The notes: a model not told the origin generated them from the letters alone. 64,000 bases of DNA from Mycobacterium ostraviense (GCF_002705925.1 NZ_NKRE01000001.1:1888967-1952966), one strand, 5' to 3'; shown: positions 1-9,550, counted from the stretch's first letter. Program-made: numbers and translations.

Positions 1-172
1 GGGCCCTCCATACGCATGCGGAGTGAGAAACCCATCCTATCGGCTCCCGCCCGGGTGACGATGCAGGCCGCGAAGCGGGCGAGATGCGGTTGCGGCGTGG
101 CCGGGTCCGACCCGCACGGCGCGCCCACTGAATTTCTGGCGCTATGGCCGCCTGGCTGCGTAGTGTAGAGGC

Positions 173-586
173 GTGCGCGACCACCTGCCGCCGGGTTTGC
201 CGCCCGATCCGTTTGCCGACGACCCCTGTGACCCGTCGGCGGCGTTGGAGGCCGTCGAGCCCGGTCAGCCCCTCGATCAGCAGGAGCGGCTGGCGGTAGA
301 GGCTGACCTGGCCGACCTCGCCGTCTACGAAGCTCTATTGGCGCACAAGGGGATTCGCGGCCTGGTGGTCTGCTGCGACGAGTGCCAGCAGGACCACTAC
401 CACGACTGGGACATGCTGCGCGCCAACCTGCTGCAGCTGCTGATCGACGGCACCGTCCGCCCGCACGAGCCGGCCTACGATCCCGAGCCGGACGCCTACG
501 TCACGTGGGATTACTGCCGCGGATACGCCGATGCCTCGCTCAACGAAGCGACGTCAGACGCGGACGGGTTTCACCGCCGTCACTAG
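173..586 (+). CDS. DUF5319 family protein (Rv3412-like)
   Basis: This is a small soluble acidic protein of 137 residues with no assigned reaction. The conserved core is the CCDECQQDHYHDWDML segment at about residues 67-82, followed by a WDYCRGYAD motif. The clustered Cys and His residues could bind metal, but that is inference. The start is a GTG. The gene is convergent with rsdA, with 23 bases between the stop codons. By M. tuberculosis gene order guaB2 would lie just to the left. Bases 1-172 upstream hold no gene I can support. Confidence 0.85.
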   Translation: MRDHLPPGLPPDPFADDPCDPSAALEAVEPGQPLDQQERLAVEADLADLAVYEALLAHKGIRGLVVCCDECQQDHYHDWDMLRANLLQLLIDGTVRPHEPAYDPEPDAYVTWDYCRGYADASLNEATSDADGFHRRH

Positions 587-609
587 GCGTCTCGCCGCTA
601 TCGCTCCTT

Positions 610-1494
610 CTAGCCGGGTTCCCCGGCCGGTGCCGGCGATGAGCCGGGTTCTGTTGTGCCCGCAGCCGGAGACCCCGGCGTGCTGGTGGGCGGCGGCGAC
701 GACGGACTGGCCGTCGGCTTCGACGTTGGTGCCGGGCTACCGGTCGACATCTCGGAGGTGACCGGACTGGTCGGCGCCGTCGATTCCGGTGCCCCTGATG
801 TCGCTGCCGGCTCGGCGTCGGGAGCTGGCGGGGCCGACGACGTCACCGGGGAGTCACTCGGGCCAAGGACCCTGGAAAGCACGGACCGGGGCGACGGGGT
901 CGGTGGCAGAGTCGCGTTGGGATCGCGCTTTTCCACCTTGGTGTTCAGCTGGTTCAGCTCGTTCAGCAGGTTCTGCCGTCGGCTGCCGTCATTGACGGCC
1001 TGCAGGGTGCTGCTGACTTCGGCCAGCTGGGTTTCGGCCTGGTCCCACTGCCCCTGGGCGATCAATTGCTCGACCTTGGCCAGGTCGGCCTTGGCAGACA
1101 ACACAATCGGGTCGTCGCTGACCCGCGGCTCGTTGAACATCATCGCGTGCAGCCCGTAGAGGGTATCGCCGGGGCGGGCATCGGCCACCAGCGCACCGAA
1201 CCCACTGAGCGCGAGCAACGTCGCGGCCACCGACCCGACCGCGGCCAGCGCGCGCCGAGAGCGCCGGCGCTGCGCGATTCCTTCGATCAGCGCGTCGACG
1301 GCCTCATCGGGCGACACCAGTGCACTGGCCGGTGGCCATCGCAAATCGTCGCGCCACTGCCCCAGCAGTGCGGCCAGCGCGTCTTCGTGTGGATCGTCGA
1401 GGGTGACATCGGCGCGGCCGGCGAGCGCGTCGAGGAGTAGCTCGGTGCCGGCCAGTTCGTCCAAGCCGGGCCGATCGAAACCGGAATCACGCAT
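610..1494 (-). CDS. rsdA: Anti-sigma-D factor RsdA
   Basis: Membrane-anchored anti-sigma factor of 294 residues that holds SigD inactive. The N-terminal cytoplasmic part starts MRDSGFDRPGLDELAGTELL and contains the conserved LLGQWRDDLRWPPASALVS stretch. One transmembrane segment follows (ALAAVGSVAATLLALSGFGA, about residues 83-102). The extracytoplasmic part has a helical region and then a long Pro/Ser/Thr tail. The open frame extends further upstream, but the ATG at 1494 matches the M. tuberculosis protein and overlaps the last 8 bases of sigD, which implies translational coupling. In M. tuberculosis regulated proteolysis of RsdA releases SigD. Confidence 0.93.
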   Translation of the reverse strand: MRDSGFDRPGLDELAGTELLLDALAGRADVTLDDPHEDALAALLGQWRDDLRWPPASALVSPDEAVDALIEGIAQRRRSRRALAAVGSVAATLLALSGFGALVADARPGDTLYGLHAMMFNEPRVSDDPIVLSAKADLAKVEQLIAQGQWDQAETQLAEVSSTLQAVNDGSRRQNLLNELNQLNTKVEKRDPNATLPPTPSPRSVLSRVLGPSDSPVTSSAPPAPDAEPAATSGAPESTAPTSPVTSEMSTGSPAPTSKPTASPSSPPPTSTPGSPAAGTTEPGSSPAPAGEPG

Positions 1495-2080
1495 AGTCAC
1501 CTGCCGCGACAATTTCGTCCTTGAGCCGCTGAAGTGCGCGATGCTGGGCCACCCGGACCGCCCCCGTCGTACTGCCGACGGCGGCCGCGGTCTCCTCGGC
1601 CGATAGGCCGACGACAACGCGCAGGATGAGGATCTCGCGCTGCTTGGCCGGCAAGATCTCAAGCAATTCGTTCATCCGGGTCACCGAATCGGCTTCAATG
1701 GCAAGCTGTTCGGGGCCGGCGTCGGCCGATCGGCGGTCCGGAACCGACTCCGCGGGGTATGCAAGGTCACGGCCGGCCGCACGATGAGCGTCCGCGACCT
1801 TGTGCGCCGCGATGCCGTAGAGGAAGGCCAGGAACGGGCGTCCTCGGTCCCGATAGCGCGGCAGCGCCGTTATGGTGGCCAAGCACACCTCCTGTGCCAC
1901 ATCGTCTGCTGAGAGGCCACTGCGCTCGATCGTGCCGACTCGCGCCCGGCAATATCGCACCACGATCGGACGGATGGTCTCCAGCACCTCCCGAAGTGCG
2001 TTCCGGTCTCCTGCCACGGCCTCCGCAACCACCGCGTCGAGACGTTCCCCTCCAATTGTCATTGACGGCGATATCTCCAA
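1487..2080 (-). CDS. sigD: ECF RNA polymerase sigma factor SigD
   Basis: ECF sigma factor of 197 residues. Region 2 lies around LSADDVAQEVCLATITALPRYR (given here in part), and region 4 around LPAKQREILILRVVVGLSAE with the helix-turn-helix GSTTGAVRVAQHRALQRL. The sequence is nearly identical to M. tuberculosis SigD. The start used is a TTG giving LEISPSMT. An internal ATG seven residues in (2062) is a possible alternative, and the M. tuberculosis annotation begins further upstream. Its stop overlaps the rsdA start, forming a sigD-rsdA operon. Confidence 0.93.
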   Translation of the reverse strand: MEISPSMTIGGERLDAVVAEAVAGDRNALREVLETIRPIVVRYCRARVGTIERSGLSADDVAQEVCLATITALPRYRDRGRPFLAFLYGIAAHKVADAHRAAGRDLAYPAESVPDRRSADAGPEQLAIEADSVTRMNELLEILPAKQREILILRVVVGLSAEETAAAVGSTTGAVRVAQHRALQRLKDEIVAAGDYA

Positions 2081-2142
2081 CGTTACGAACCGGCCACATC
2101 CCGGGCTAACTCACGGATTGACAATAACGGTCGAGCGGCGAA

Positions 2143-2994
2143 TCAAGCGGGACGCCAGGTCCCACCGGCGCGCCGTACTTGATCTGCGCAGATATCACGA
2201 ATTTCGCGCAACTGCCGCGTCGAAAACGTGACACTTCCGATATCGATCAGCAAGCAAGCCAACGCCCAGCGCAGCGGAATCAGACCCAGCCGCCCGGTAG
2301 CTACCAGCGCCTCTTCCCCCACGCCGCGAGCCCGCTCAGCAGCGCCGGCACTGCACAGCGCCGCCGCCAGCACCACCTCACTTTTGACCAGGTGTCTGGC
2401 CGACCCGCCGGCCATCACGCGCGCCAATTCGACCGCTTCCTCGGCATGGTCGACGGCGGTGGCCGCCTCACCTGAGGCCATCGCCAACTCCGCGGCTACC
2501 CAGCCGCGTCGTACCGCCAGCCGGTTCGCCACGTCGGCCGGCAACCCGGCCGCATCGAGCACCGTGTCCGCACGCGTCAACAACGTCGCCGAGACGGCGA
2601 AGCGGCCGACGCCCAGGCCGTCGGCCGCCAGCCCGATCAGCGCATCGGCGCGGGCCTCCGGATCTGCCTCGGCCAGTGCCATGGCGCGTCCGTCCCAGCC
2701 CCGCGCCAGGGTGTGCCAGCCGAGCTGGCGCAGAAAGGACCCCTGAGTGCTGTGCGCCAGCGACGCCAAGCGGCCCGCCGGGACGCGGCGTCGCAGCAAC
2801 TCCAGGTCGGTGTACGCCGAGCCGTAGCGACCTTGTCCCCCGGCGGCCACGGCACGCAGCCACAGCTGGCGTGGGGTCGTCGCCGTCGGCAGCGGCCAGC
2901 TGCCCGGGCTGCTCCCGAAGGCTGCATCGGCTAACCGCGATTCAATCGATTCAATCGCCATATCGGTCGACGAAGTGTGTCGAGATTCCTGCAC
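2143..2994 (-). CDS. Conserved TPR-like protein (Rv3415c-like)
   Basis: Alanine-rich, all-helical protein of 283 residues. Helical pairs with TPR-like spacing run throughout, for example around LRAVAAGGQGRYGSAYTDLE and LAMASGEAATAVDHAEEAVE. There is no signal peptide or membrane segment. It sits 62 bases upstream of sigD on the same strand, as Rv3415c does in M. tuberculosis, and may be cotranscribed with it. The start is uncertain: GTG at 2994, or ATG at 2961 (MAIESIESRLADAAFGSSPG), which fits the conserved region better. The function is unknown; a protein-protein interaction role is only suggested by the fold type. Confidence 0.75.
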   Translation of the reverse strand: MQESRHTSSTDMAIESIESRLADAAFGSSPGSWPLPTATTPRQLWLRAVAAGGQGRYGSAYTDLELLRRRVPAGRLASLAHSTQGSFLRQLGWHTLARGWDGRAMALAEADPEARADALIGLAADGLGVGRFAVSATLLTRADTVLDAAGLPADVANRLAVRRGWVAAELAMASGEAATAVDHAEEAVELARVMAGGSARHLVKSEVVLAAALCSAGAAERARGVGEEALVATGRLGLIPLRWALACLLIDIGSVTFSTRQLREIRDICADQVRRAGGTWRPA

Positions 2995-3531
2995 GGTGAT
3001 AGCTGCACCCTAACGCGAATCCGCTGCAGCAATTGCCACGAGTGTCTCGTGGCGACAGGAGCGCCTATCGATCCTGAATTATCGGAATTGCCGACGCTGC
3101 GGCAATTCCCGGGAAACACAACGCGCGAGCCTGACGGTCGCCGCGGCGGGAGGTCAACAGCGGCACCGCACCGCCGCCGGATTGCGTCGGGCCACCGGGG
3201 CCGGCGCGAGCGGTACTCGTCGGGATAGGGCGATAGCGTTGGTGATGGGGTTAGTCGAATCGACCAACTTTCGGTCGCCATTGTCATAAAGTTTCCGTTG
3301 TGACGGTTTCGACGGGTGGTGTGCGATGGTGCTGACGGACGCGGAAATGGGGGCAGCCGTCAGTACGCGCCGAGGTACGCGCCGAGATACCGCCACGCAT
3401 TCCGATCAAGCATGTGCCGCAGCGCCCATTGCGGCCGATTGGCCGCGATACCCGGGCGGCCAGATGATCCTCGATTCCGTCGTCTTGGTGGTGGCCAGGC
3501 CGAAAAGGCCGATTAGGAAGGGATGGTTGCG
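2995..3531. other. Noncoding stretch between divergent genes
   Basis: This 537-base stretch has no convincing ORF. It separates the leftward Rv3415c-like gene from the rightward PPE gene, so it should hold promoters for both. The one clear structure is a 19-base imperfect palindrome at 3250-3268 (GTTAGTCGA-A-TCGACCAAC, one mismatch) of operator size, about 260 bases before the PPE start. Confidence 0.5.
3250..3268. promoter_or_regulatory. Operator-like 19-bp palindrome
   Basis: The half-sites GTTAGTCGA and TCGACCAAC differ by one base from a perfect inverted repeat around a central A. It lies between the divergent Rv3415c-like and PPE genes. The binding protein is unknown. A chance palindrome is possible in GC-rich DNA, although this one contains several A/T positions. 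Confidence 0.3.
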
Positions 3532-5001
3532 ATGAATTTCTTGGTGGCACCGCCGGAGGTCAATTCGGCGCGGATGTATGCCGGTGCTGGCCCGGCGCCG
3601 ATGCTGACGGCCGCGACCGCTTGGGAAGGATTGGCCGAAGAGCTGGGATCGGCGGCGCGTGCGTTCTCCTCGGTTACTTCGGACCTGACGGCGTCCTGCT
3701 GGCAGGGGCCGGCCTCGGCCGCGATGGCGGCGGTCGCCGTTCCGTACGCGCAGTGGCTCGACGCTGCGGCGACCCGGGCGGTGGGCGCGGCGGCGCAGGC
3801 CAATGCGGTGGCGGCCGTGTATGAGGCGGCGCGGGCCGCGGTGGTGCATCCGGTGGCGGTGGCCGCCAACCGGCATCACCTGTTGTCGCTGGTGTTCTCC
3901 AACCTGCTGGGTCTCAACGCCCCGGCGATCGCGGCTAATGAATGCGAATACGAGGAGATGTGGGCCCGGGATGTGGCCGCGATGGTGGGCTATCACAGCG
4001 GGGCGTCGGCGATAGCAGCTCAGCTGGTGCCCTGGCAGCAGGCGCTGCAGACCCTGCCTGGCCAGGTCGTCGCAACGGCTGCGGCCAGCTTGGTTGCCCC
4101 CACCCAGGTGGGAGCAGCCGCGGCGGCCAACCCGGCGGCAACGCTGATCGAGTACGCCCTGGTCGCCAGCCTCCTGCAAACCGGCGTCATGGTCGCCGTG
4201 GCGAATGCGGGCAAGGGAATCGAGACGACGTTCGCCGCCGTGTCCGGGGCGATCGAACCGGCGGCCAGGGCAATCGCGACGGGCGCGACCGCGGTCGCGG
4301 CGCCGGTGGCCAAAGCACTTGCGGAGTCCCCGGTGGTGGCCGCCGCGGCTGGGGCGATCGCGCCGGTGGCCACGCAGGTCGCGACCGCGGTGACCGCCGC
4401 GGCCAACGTCGCCACCGCCGCCGTCGCGCCGGTCGCCGCCCAGGTTGCGGCCGCGGTGACCGGTGCGGTCGATACCGCGACCGTGGCCGTCGCGCCGGTC
4501 GCCGCCCAGGTTGCGGCCGCGGTGACCGGTGCGGTCGATACCGCGGCGACGGTCGTCGGGCAGGTGGCGACGGCTGCGACCATCCAGGTCGGCGCCGCCA
4601 TCACCGCGATTCAGACCGCGGGCGCGGGATTGGCCCAGCAGCTGACGGCGGCGCTGGGCGATCCGTCGTTGCTGGCCCCGTTGCTGACGGCGGCGTTGGG
4701 TGATCCGGCCGTGTTGGCCAACGCGGTCACGTCCGCTTTGGCCAATCCGGCGTTGCTGACCGACCTGGTCACGTTGTTCGCGGGCAATCCCGCTTTGGCA
4801 ACCAATGTGTTTGCGCTGTTGGCAGCCAATCCGCAACTGGTGGCGACCCTGGTCAGTCAAGTGGAGAGCAATCCGGCGTTGCTCGCCGCGTTGATGACGG
4901 CCTTCTCGCAGCTACAGGCCAGCAACCCGGCGCTGGCGGCACAGCTGATGAGTTTGGCCGAACAATTGGCAAGCCAGCTCGGGATCGGACAGGCGGCCTG
5001 A
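3532..5001 (+). CDS. PPE family protein with novel repeat tail
   Basis: PPE protein of 489 residues. The N-terminal PPE domain (about residues 1-165) begins [18 protein letters not shown], carries the WQGPAS turn (WxG type) and ends at the [18 protein letters not shown] helix. Members of this family are usually exported by ESX systems, often with a PE partner, but no PE gene is adjacent. The C-terminal half has none of the known PPE signatures (SVP, PxxPxxW, MPTR). It holds Ala/Val-rich 22-residue repeats, then about seven 14-residue units built on [GAS][ND]PxL. The ATG at 3532 is preferred because AGGAAGG stands about nine bases before it; an ATG at 3523 is too close to that site. M. tuberculosis has no gene here between Rv3415c and whiB3. 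Confidence 0.85.
   Translation: MNFLVAPPEVNSARMYAGAGPAPMLTAATAWEGLAEELGSAARAFSSVTSDLTASCWQGPASAAMAAVAVPYAQWLDAAATRAVGAAAQANAVAAVYEAARAAVVHPVAVAANRHHLLSLVFSNLLGLNAPAIAANECEYEEMWARDVAAMVGYHSGASAIAAQLVPWQQALQTLPGQVVATAAASLVAPTQVGAAAAANPAATLIEYALVASLLQTGVMVAVANAGKGIETTFAAVSGAIEPAARAIATGATAVAAPVAKALAESPVVAAAAGAIAPVATQVATAVTAAANVATAAVAPVAAQVAAAVTGAVDTATVAVAPVAAQVAAAVTGAVDTAATVVGQVATAATIQVGAAITAIQTAGAGLAQQLTAALGDPSLLAPLLTAALGDPAVLANAVTSALANPALLTDLVTLFAGNPALATNVFALLAANPQLVATLVSQVESNPALLAALMTAFSQLQASNPALAAQLMSLAEQLASQLGIGQAA
4420..4545 (+). repeat. 60-bp direct repeat, period 66 bp, inside PPE gene
   Basis: Bases 4420-4479 and 4486-4545 are identical over 60 bases and lie in frame 66 bases apart, coding for a 22-residue unit around [20 protein letters not shown] degenerate earlier copy begins near 4352. 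The period suggests an amphipathic helical repeat that can expand or shrink by recombination. Confidence 0.9.
4657..4971 (+). repeat. Seven 14-residue NPxL repeats (protein level)
   Basis: In the PPE C-terminus, from residue 376, units such as [56 protein letters not shown] and [14 protein letters not shown] follow without gaps. Two longer final units begin SNPAL. The consensus is [GAS]-[ND]-P-x-[LV] with Leu/Val/Ala at helix-core spacing. The DNA copies have diverged, so the repeats are old and kept for protein structure. Confidence 0.8.
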
Positions 5002-5205
5002 GCACCCGCGCCGGGTAGTCCCCAGACTCACCCCGGCCCGCCACCTTCCCGGGCCAACGGCGCCGTGGTCGGCGAAATCCCGTGGTGGGTGAATTGAGAA
5101 TGGGCGCGCACCACGCGCCGGCCGCCGATCGCGGAGCGCGACATTAGTGTTTCACTCACCGTGAGCGGTAAAAAGTTTGTGGTTTCTGTGTTACGTACAC
5201 ATTAC

Positions 5206-5244
5206 TCACAGCCATCTGTCGGCAAATTACAGCATGCTCACAGC
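5206..5244. promoter_or_regulatory. PhoP-box-like heptamer array upstream of whiB3
   Basis: Four heptamers stand about one helical turn apart: TCACAGC (5206), TGTCGGC (5217, degenerate), TTACAGC (5227) and TCACAGC (5238). The last two form TTACAGC-N4-TCACAGC, one mismatch from the published M. tuberculosis PhoP direct-repeat consensus (TCACAGC-N4-TCACAGC). PhoP control of whiB3 is reported in M. tuberculosis. The array lies about 275-310 bases before the whiB3 start in an AT-richer stretch. The rest of the 5002-5518 gap holds short dyads (CTCAC-C-GTGAG at about 5155) but no gene. Confidence 0.65.
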
Positions 5245-5518
5245 AGCCCGCTGAGCTGCAAAGATGAGATTTCGAACCGGTCTCGATAGCACGCTTGGCC
5301 GTCGCCAAATGCGTGACAGATGAACACCGAGTTAATTCTCGTCCAACGCACAGGTATTTGGCCGCTCCGGCGGGCTATTGACGTAAATTCGGCAGTCCCC
5401 CTAGCGTTTAGCGTTGTCTGGTAGTCATCGGTGACTCCTCTGAAGTATCAGTTGCACACCTCGCGCGTTCGCGAACCTAACCTCCACTTGGATGTGCCGT
5501 GCAGAGAGGGAATGAGCA

Positions 5519-5827
5519 ATGCCACAGCCGGAGCAGCTACCTGGGCCCAACGCCGACATCTGGAACTGGCAGTTGCAGGGTTTGTGCCGCGGAGTCGACT
5601 CATCGATGTTCTTCCATCCCGACGGCGAGCGCGGCCGCGCCCGCATGCTGCGCGAGCAGCGTGCCAAGGAAATGTGCCGCCGCTGTCCGGTGATCGAGCA
5701 GTGCCGCTCCCACGCGCTCGACGTGGGCGAGCCCTACGGCGTATGGGGCGGCTTGTCCGAATCGGAGCGCGACCTGCTGCTCAAGGGCGGCATTGGGCGC
5801 AGCCGGGGTATCCGCCGCTCCGCGTGA
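5519..5827 (+). CDS. whiB3: Redox-sensing Fe-S transcription regulator WhiB3
   Basis: WhiB-family protein of 102 residues. The four cluster ligands are present: one Cys in the LQGLCRGVD segment, then CRRCPVIEQC. These are followed by the GVWGG turn and a basic C-terminus (GRSRGIRRSA) for DNA contact. The sequence is almost identical to M. tuberculosis WhiB3, which links redox and acid state to polyketide lipid synthesis. GAGGGA lies about seven bases before the ATG. PhoP-like sites stand upstream. In M. tuberculosis its downstream neighbour is groEL1; here about 17 kb of accessory DNA separates the two. Confidence 0.96.
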   Translation: MPQPEQLPGPNADIWNWQLQGLCRGVDSSMFFHPDGERGRARMLREQRAKEMCRRCPVIEQCRSHALDVGEPYGVWGGLSESERDLLLKGGIGRSRGIRRSA

Positions 5828-5853
5828 TGGGCCGCCCCGCTCTGCGGCAGTGA

Positions 5854-7503
5854 TTAGGCGGCGACCGGTCTGCGATAGATCGTTCGCCCCTCTTTGATCG
5901 TCTCGACGACCTTGATGTCTTTGATGTCCATCGGGTCGACGGTCAGTGGATTGCTGTCCAGGATCACCAGGTCGGCGAGTTTGCCGACCGTGATCGAGCC
6001 CTTGGACCGCTCCTCGCGGTACTGATATGCGGCGTTGATGGTGATCGCTTCGAGTGCCTCGAGGGCCGTGACCCGCTGATCGGCGCCGATGACCTCGCCG
6101 CTGCGGGAGACGCGATTGACCGCCGTCCACACCACGAACAGCTGGTCGAGGGGCGAGACGTTGAAGTCGGTGTGATTGGTCGGGCGCAGGCCCATGTCGA
6201 TCGCTGTCCGCATCGGGCTGAGGAAATGCGCCTGTTGCCTGCCGCGCAGCCGGACATGAGTGTCGCCGAAGTAGAACGCGTGCTCGGTGAACAGCGACGG
6301 GATCAGGTTGTATTCGACGTACTTGTCGAGCTGGTCGCGCCGCACGAACTGGGAATGGATGACCGTGGTGTGGCGGTCTTTGGAAAGGTCGTCGGCAGCG
6401 GCGTATTCGTGTGCCTTGAGCAGGACGTCGATGGCGGCGTCACCGTTGGCGTGGATGTTCAGCGGCACACCGAGGTCGTAGACCCGTTTGAACCAGGAGT
6501 CGACGGTTTCCTGTGGGAACGGCAGCTCGCCCGTCCAGTTCTGCTGTCCGTCGGGTCCGTCGACGAGGTAGGGGGTGGTGAAGAACGCGGTCCGGCCCTG
6601 CGGCGAGCCGTCGAGAGTGACTTTGACGCCACCGAGCTTGACGCGGTTGTGGTAGGTCCCGAATGTGTCGGGCGGATTGTCCTGCAGAACCGCGTCGAGG
6701 TCGAGGATGAACGGGTAGGCGACGATGTCGATGAGGGTGGCGCCGCCGGCGGCCGCCCGCTGCATCACAGCGATGTCCGCCGCGTGCGTCGCCCCCTCGT
6801 GGGCAGTCGTGATACCGGCTGCGGCGTACAGCATTTGGCCGGCGATGCTCCACTCGACCTCTTGTTCGCGGGTGGGTTTGGGCAGCGAGGCGAAGATCGG
6901 CAGAAACGCGGTTTCCATGACCAGGCCGTCGGGTTCGTCCGAACCGTCCTTGCGCACGATCACCCCGCCCGGCGGCGTGACGGTGCTCGCCGAAATGCCG
7001 TACTTGTCCATGGCCGCGGAATTGAGCACGGCGCCGTGCAACGACACGTGCCCAACCATCACCGGGTTGTTCGGGAACTCCTTGTCGAGGTCTTCTCGGT
7101 GCAGGGTGCGGCCCTCAGGCATGACCGTCTCGTCGTAGCCGTAGCCCATGATGAGTTCGCCCTCACCGATGTTGCGCGCGTCACGGAAGCGCTTCAGCTC
7201 CGCGACGATGGCGTCGACGTCGGCGCCGGGGCCCGCCGGTGGTGCGAACACATTGACCTGGTTGGCCACCGTGAGCGCATTGATGTAGTGGCTGTGCGGG
7301 TCGATGAAGCCCGGCAGCAGTGTTTTGCCGGCGAGATCGACGGTGCGCGTTCGCGGGCCTTGGTGTTGTTGTACAACGTCGTCGCAAGCCCCGACGGCGA
7401 CGATGCGACCGTCCTTGATGGCGACTGCTTCGGCCGCCGGCTGCCCGTCGTCAATCGTGACGATGTCACCGTTCAGATAGATGGCGTCAGCTTCGCCCAT
7501 CAT
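5854..7503 (-). CDS. YtcJ-type amidohydrolase (amidohydrolase family 3)
   Basis: Metal-dependent hydrolase of 549 residues. The N-terminal beta-sandwich half contains LPGFIDPHSHY with the HxH metal pair. Other ligand motifs are LNIHANGDAAIDVL, VIHSQF and PTNHTDFNVSP, and the C-terminus has the usual KLADLVILDSNPL strand. The substrate is unknown. Family members act on cyclic amides, formamides or similar C-N bonds; no signal peptide is seen, so it is probably cytoplasmic. The ATG at 7503 is chosen because AAGGAGG precedes it by five bases; the open frame runs nine codons further. It is convergent with whiB3 and absent at this place in M. tuberculosis. Confidence 0.85.
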   Translation of the reverse strand: MMGEADAIYLNGDIVTIDDGQPAAEAVAIKDGRIVAVGACDDVVQQHQGPRTRTVDLAGKTLLPGFIDPHSHYINALTVANQVNVFAPPAGPGADVDAIVAELKRFRDARNIGEGELIMGYGYDETVMPEGRTLHREDLDKEFPNNPVMVGHVSLHGAVLNSAAMDKYGISASTVTPPGGVIVRKDGSDEPDGLVMETAFLPIFASLPKPTREQEVEWSIAGQMLYAAAGITTAHEGATHAADIAVMQRAAAGGATLIDIVAYPFILDLDAVLQDNPPDTFGTYHNRVKLGGVKVTLDGSPQGRTAFFTTPYLVDGPDGQQNWTGELPFPQETVDSWFKRVYDLGVPLNIHANGDAAIDVLLKAHEYAAADDLSKDRHTTVIHSQFVRRDQLDKYVEYNLIPSLFTEHAFYFGDTHVRLRGRQQAHFLSPMRTAIDMGLRPTNHTDFNVSPLDQLFVVWTAVNRVSRSGEVIGADQRVTALEALEAITINAAYQYREERSKGSITVGKLADLVILDSNPLTVDPMDIKDIKVVETIKEGRTIYRRPVAA

Positions 7504-7837
7504 GTTGACCTCCTTGTGGTCGTCAGCCATCCTAGTGCGGCATTCAGCAATCCGCGCAACTCCGGTTGTCGATGCCGGCTACGCTGAGTCATGAATCATG
7601 TCGCACCACAACATGTTAACTAGGTACTAGCGGCACGCCTGAACGCTGGGCCGGTCAAGCGGCTCGACCGAGGCGGTGTAGTCACCTGCTCCGAACAGCG
7701 AATCGCTCCGGTCGGAATTATGCCAAAAAACCAATATTTGCGTTGCACTCGGCGTAGCGTGCGTGGCGAGTTTCTCGATCCCACGTCGGCACCGGGTCGC
7801 CTCGAGAGCTCCGCGTGATATTGACAGGAGGACTGTC
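7504..7837. other. Divergent intergenic region
   Basis: 334 bases between the leftward amidohydrolase and the rightward PPE-MPTR gene, with no ORF I can support. A short inverted repeat CATGT-N9-ACATG at 7597-7615 lies in an AT-richer patch and could be an operator, but it is too short to be sure. Confidence 0.35.
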
Positions 7838-9550
7838 GTGTCCAATTTCATGGTGTTGCCGCCGGAGATCAATTCTTTGCTGATGTTCACCGGTGCCGGC
7901 TCGGCGCCGATGCTGGACGCGGCGGCGGGCTGGGACGGGCTGGCCTCGGAGTTGGGGACGGCGGCGTCGTCGTTTTCGTCGGTGACCTCGGGGTTGGCCG
8001 TTGAGTCGTGGCAGGGTGCGGCCTCGGCGGCGATGACGGCCGCGGCCGCCCCGTATGCGAAGCTGTTGAGCGCGGCCTCGGCCCAGGCCACGGGGGCGGC
8101 CGAGCAGGCGCGGACGGTGGCCGGTGCGTTCGAGGCCGCGCGCGCGGCAACAATCCATCCGTTGGCGGTAGCGGCCAACCGCTCGGCGTTCGTACAGCTG
8201 ATCCGGTCGAACTGGTTGGGGCTCAATGCGCCGGCGATCATGGCCGCCGAGGGCCAGTACGAGCAGATGTGGGCCGCGGATGTGGCCGCGATGGCCGGCT
8301 ATCACACCGGGGCGTCGGCGGCGGCAGCGCAGTTGCCGAGCGGTCTACAGCAGTTCCTGCAGAACCTTCCCAATTTGGGCGTCGGCAACAAGGGCAACGC
8401 CAATGTCGGCAATGGCAACACCGGCAGCGGAAACATCGGCTTCGGAAACAGCGGCTTCGGAAACAGCCAGCTGGTCCCCCCGAAGCCGGGCAACAATAAC
8501 ATCGGCAGCGGAAACAACGGCAACTACAACGTCGGCGCCGGAAACAGCGGCAATGGAAACTTCGGCTTCGGCAACTTCGGCAACGGGAACATCGGCTTCG
8601 GAAACGGCGGACCGACCGACTTGGCCAATCCAAACCTGTTCACGTTCTCCCCCACGCCGGGCAACAACAACGTGGGCATGGGTAACACCGGCAACGGCAA
8701 CTTCGGCCTGGGCAACTTAGGCAACGGCAACATTGGCGGCGGGAACACCGGCAATAACAATATCGGGTTCGGACTCAACGGCAACAGTTTGATGGGTGTC
8801 GGCGGGGCGTATTACGACCTGGCAGCTGGCCAGTTCCATTTCGACGGCCTGAACTCGGGTAGCGGCAACATTGGCTTGTTCAATTCGGGCACCAACAACA
8901 TCGGCTTCTTCAACTCCGGCAACGGCAACATCGGCCTCTTCAGTGCCGGCACCAATACCGTTTATCCAGGCCACCTCAACAGCTTCGGCTTTGCGAACTC
9001 GGGCACCGGCAACCTCGGCTTCGGGAACGCGGGTAGCGGAAACAGCGGCTTCTGGAACTCGGGCCTGCTCAACACCGGCTTCGCGAACGCGGGCTCGATC
9101 AATACCGGCGGCTGGAATGGGAACAACCTCAACACCGGATTTTTCAACTCGGGCTCGGCAAACACCGGCTTTGGCAACTCGGGCCACGTCAACACGGGCT
9201 TTTGGAATGCGGGCAATCTGAACACCGGCTTCGGGAGCGCCATAGACCAGGGTCCGGTCGGCTTCGCCGCCACTAGCAACTCGGGATTCTCTAACATCGG
9301 TGTCGGAGTCTCGGGGCTTGGAAACACGGCCGCTAACGGCGGGCACGGTATCTCGGGCTTCTTCAACTCGGCCTCCGGCGGCTCGCTTGTCACCGGCGTC
9401 AGCTCTGGCTTTTTCAACACCGGTGTCACCGACGTCATTGGCCCCTTCCCGAGCGGCATGGTCAGTGGGTTCAACTCGGGCTTCTTCAACACCGGTCTCG
9501 CCAATTCGGGTCTGCTGAGCCTCGGCCGGCTGATCATGTTGGCTACCTGA
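7838..9550 (+). CDS. PPE-MPTR family protein
   Basis: PPE protein of 570 residues. The PPE domain begins [19 protein letters not shown], carries ESWQGAAS and ends at the [17 protein letters not shown] helix, about residue 160. The rest is the major polymorphic tandem repeat: dozens of NxGxGN pentapeptide units ([14 protein letters not shown] and similar), predicted to stack as a pentapeptide-repeat beta helix. PPE-MPTR proteins are typical ESX-5 substrates of slow growers and lie outside the plasma membrane. The start is GTG at 7838, with AGGAGG six bases before; the longer frame from 7763 lacks such a site. No PE gene is adjacent. Confidence 0.92.
   Translation: MSNFMVLPPEINSLLMFTGAGSAPMLDAAAGWDGLASELGTAASSFSSVTSGLAVESWQGAASAAMTAAAAPYAKLLSAASAQATGAAEQARTVAGAFEAARAATIHPLAVAANRSAFVQLIRSNWLGLNAPAIMAAEGQYEQMWAADVAAMAGYHTGASAAAAQLPSGLQQFLQNLPNLGVGNKGNANVGNGNTGSGNIGFGNSGFGNSQLVPPKPGNNNIGSGNNGNYNVGAGNSGNGNFGFGNFGNGNIGFGNGGPTDLANPNLFTFSPTPGNNNVGMGNTGNGNFGLGNLGNGNIGGGNTGNNNIGFGLNGNSLMGVGGAYYDLAAGQFHFDGLNSGSGNIGLFNSGTNNIGFFNSGNGNIGLFSAGTNTVYPGHLNSFGFANSGTGNLGFGNAGSGNSGFWNSGLLNTGFANAGSINTGGWNGNNLNTGFFNSGSANTGFGNSGHVNTGFWNAGNLNTGFGSAIDQGPVGFAATSNSGFSNIGVGVSGLGNTAANGGHGISGFFNSASGGSLVTGVSSGFFNTGVTDVIGPFPSGMVSGFNSGFFNTGLANSGLLSLGRLIMLAT

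Noticed and set aside
3406..4860. 484-residue open frame on the minus strand opposite the PPE gene
   Set aside because: Arg/Gly/His-rich low-complexity translation with no family features; it mirrors the GC-rich codon pattern of the PPE gene.
8380..9240. Regular short repeats that could suggest a CRISPR array
   Set aside because: The repeats are degenerate, of pentapeptide period, and in frame within the PPE-MPTR coding sequence; no constant repeat with unique spacers.
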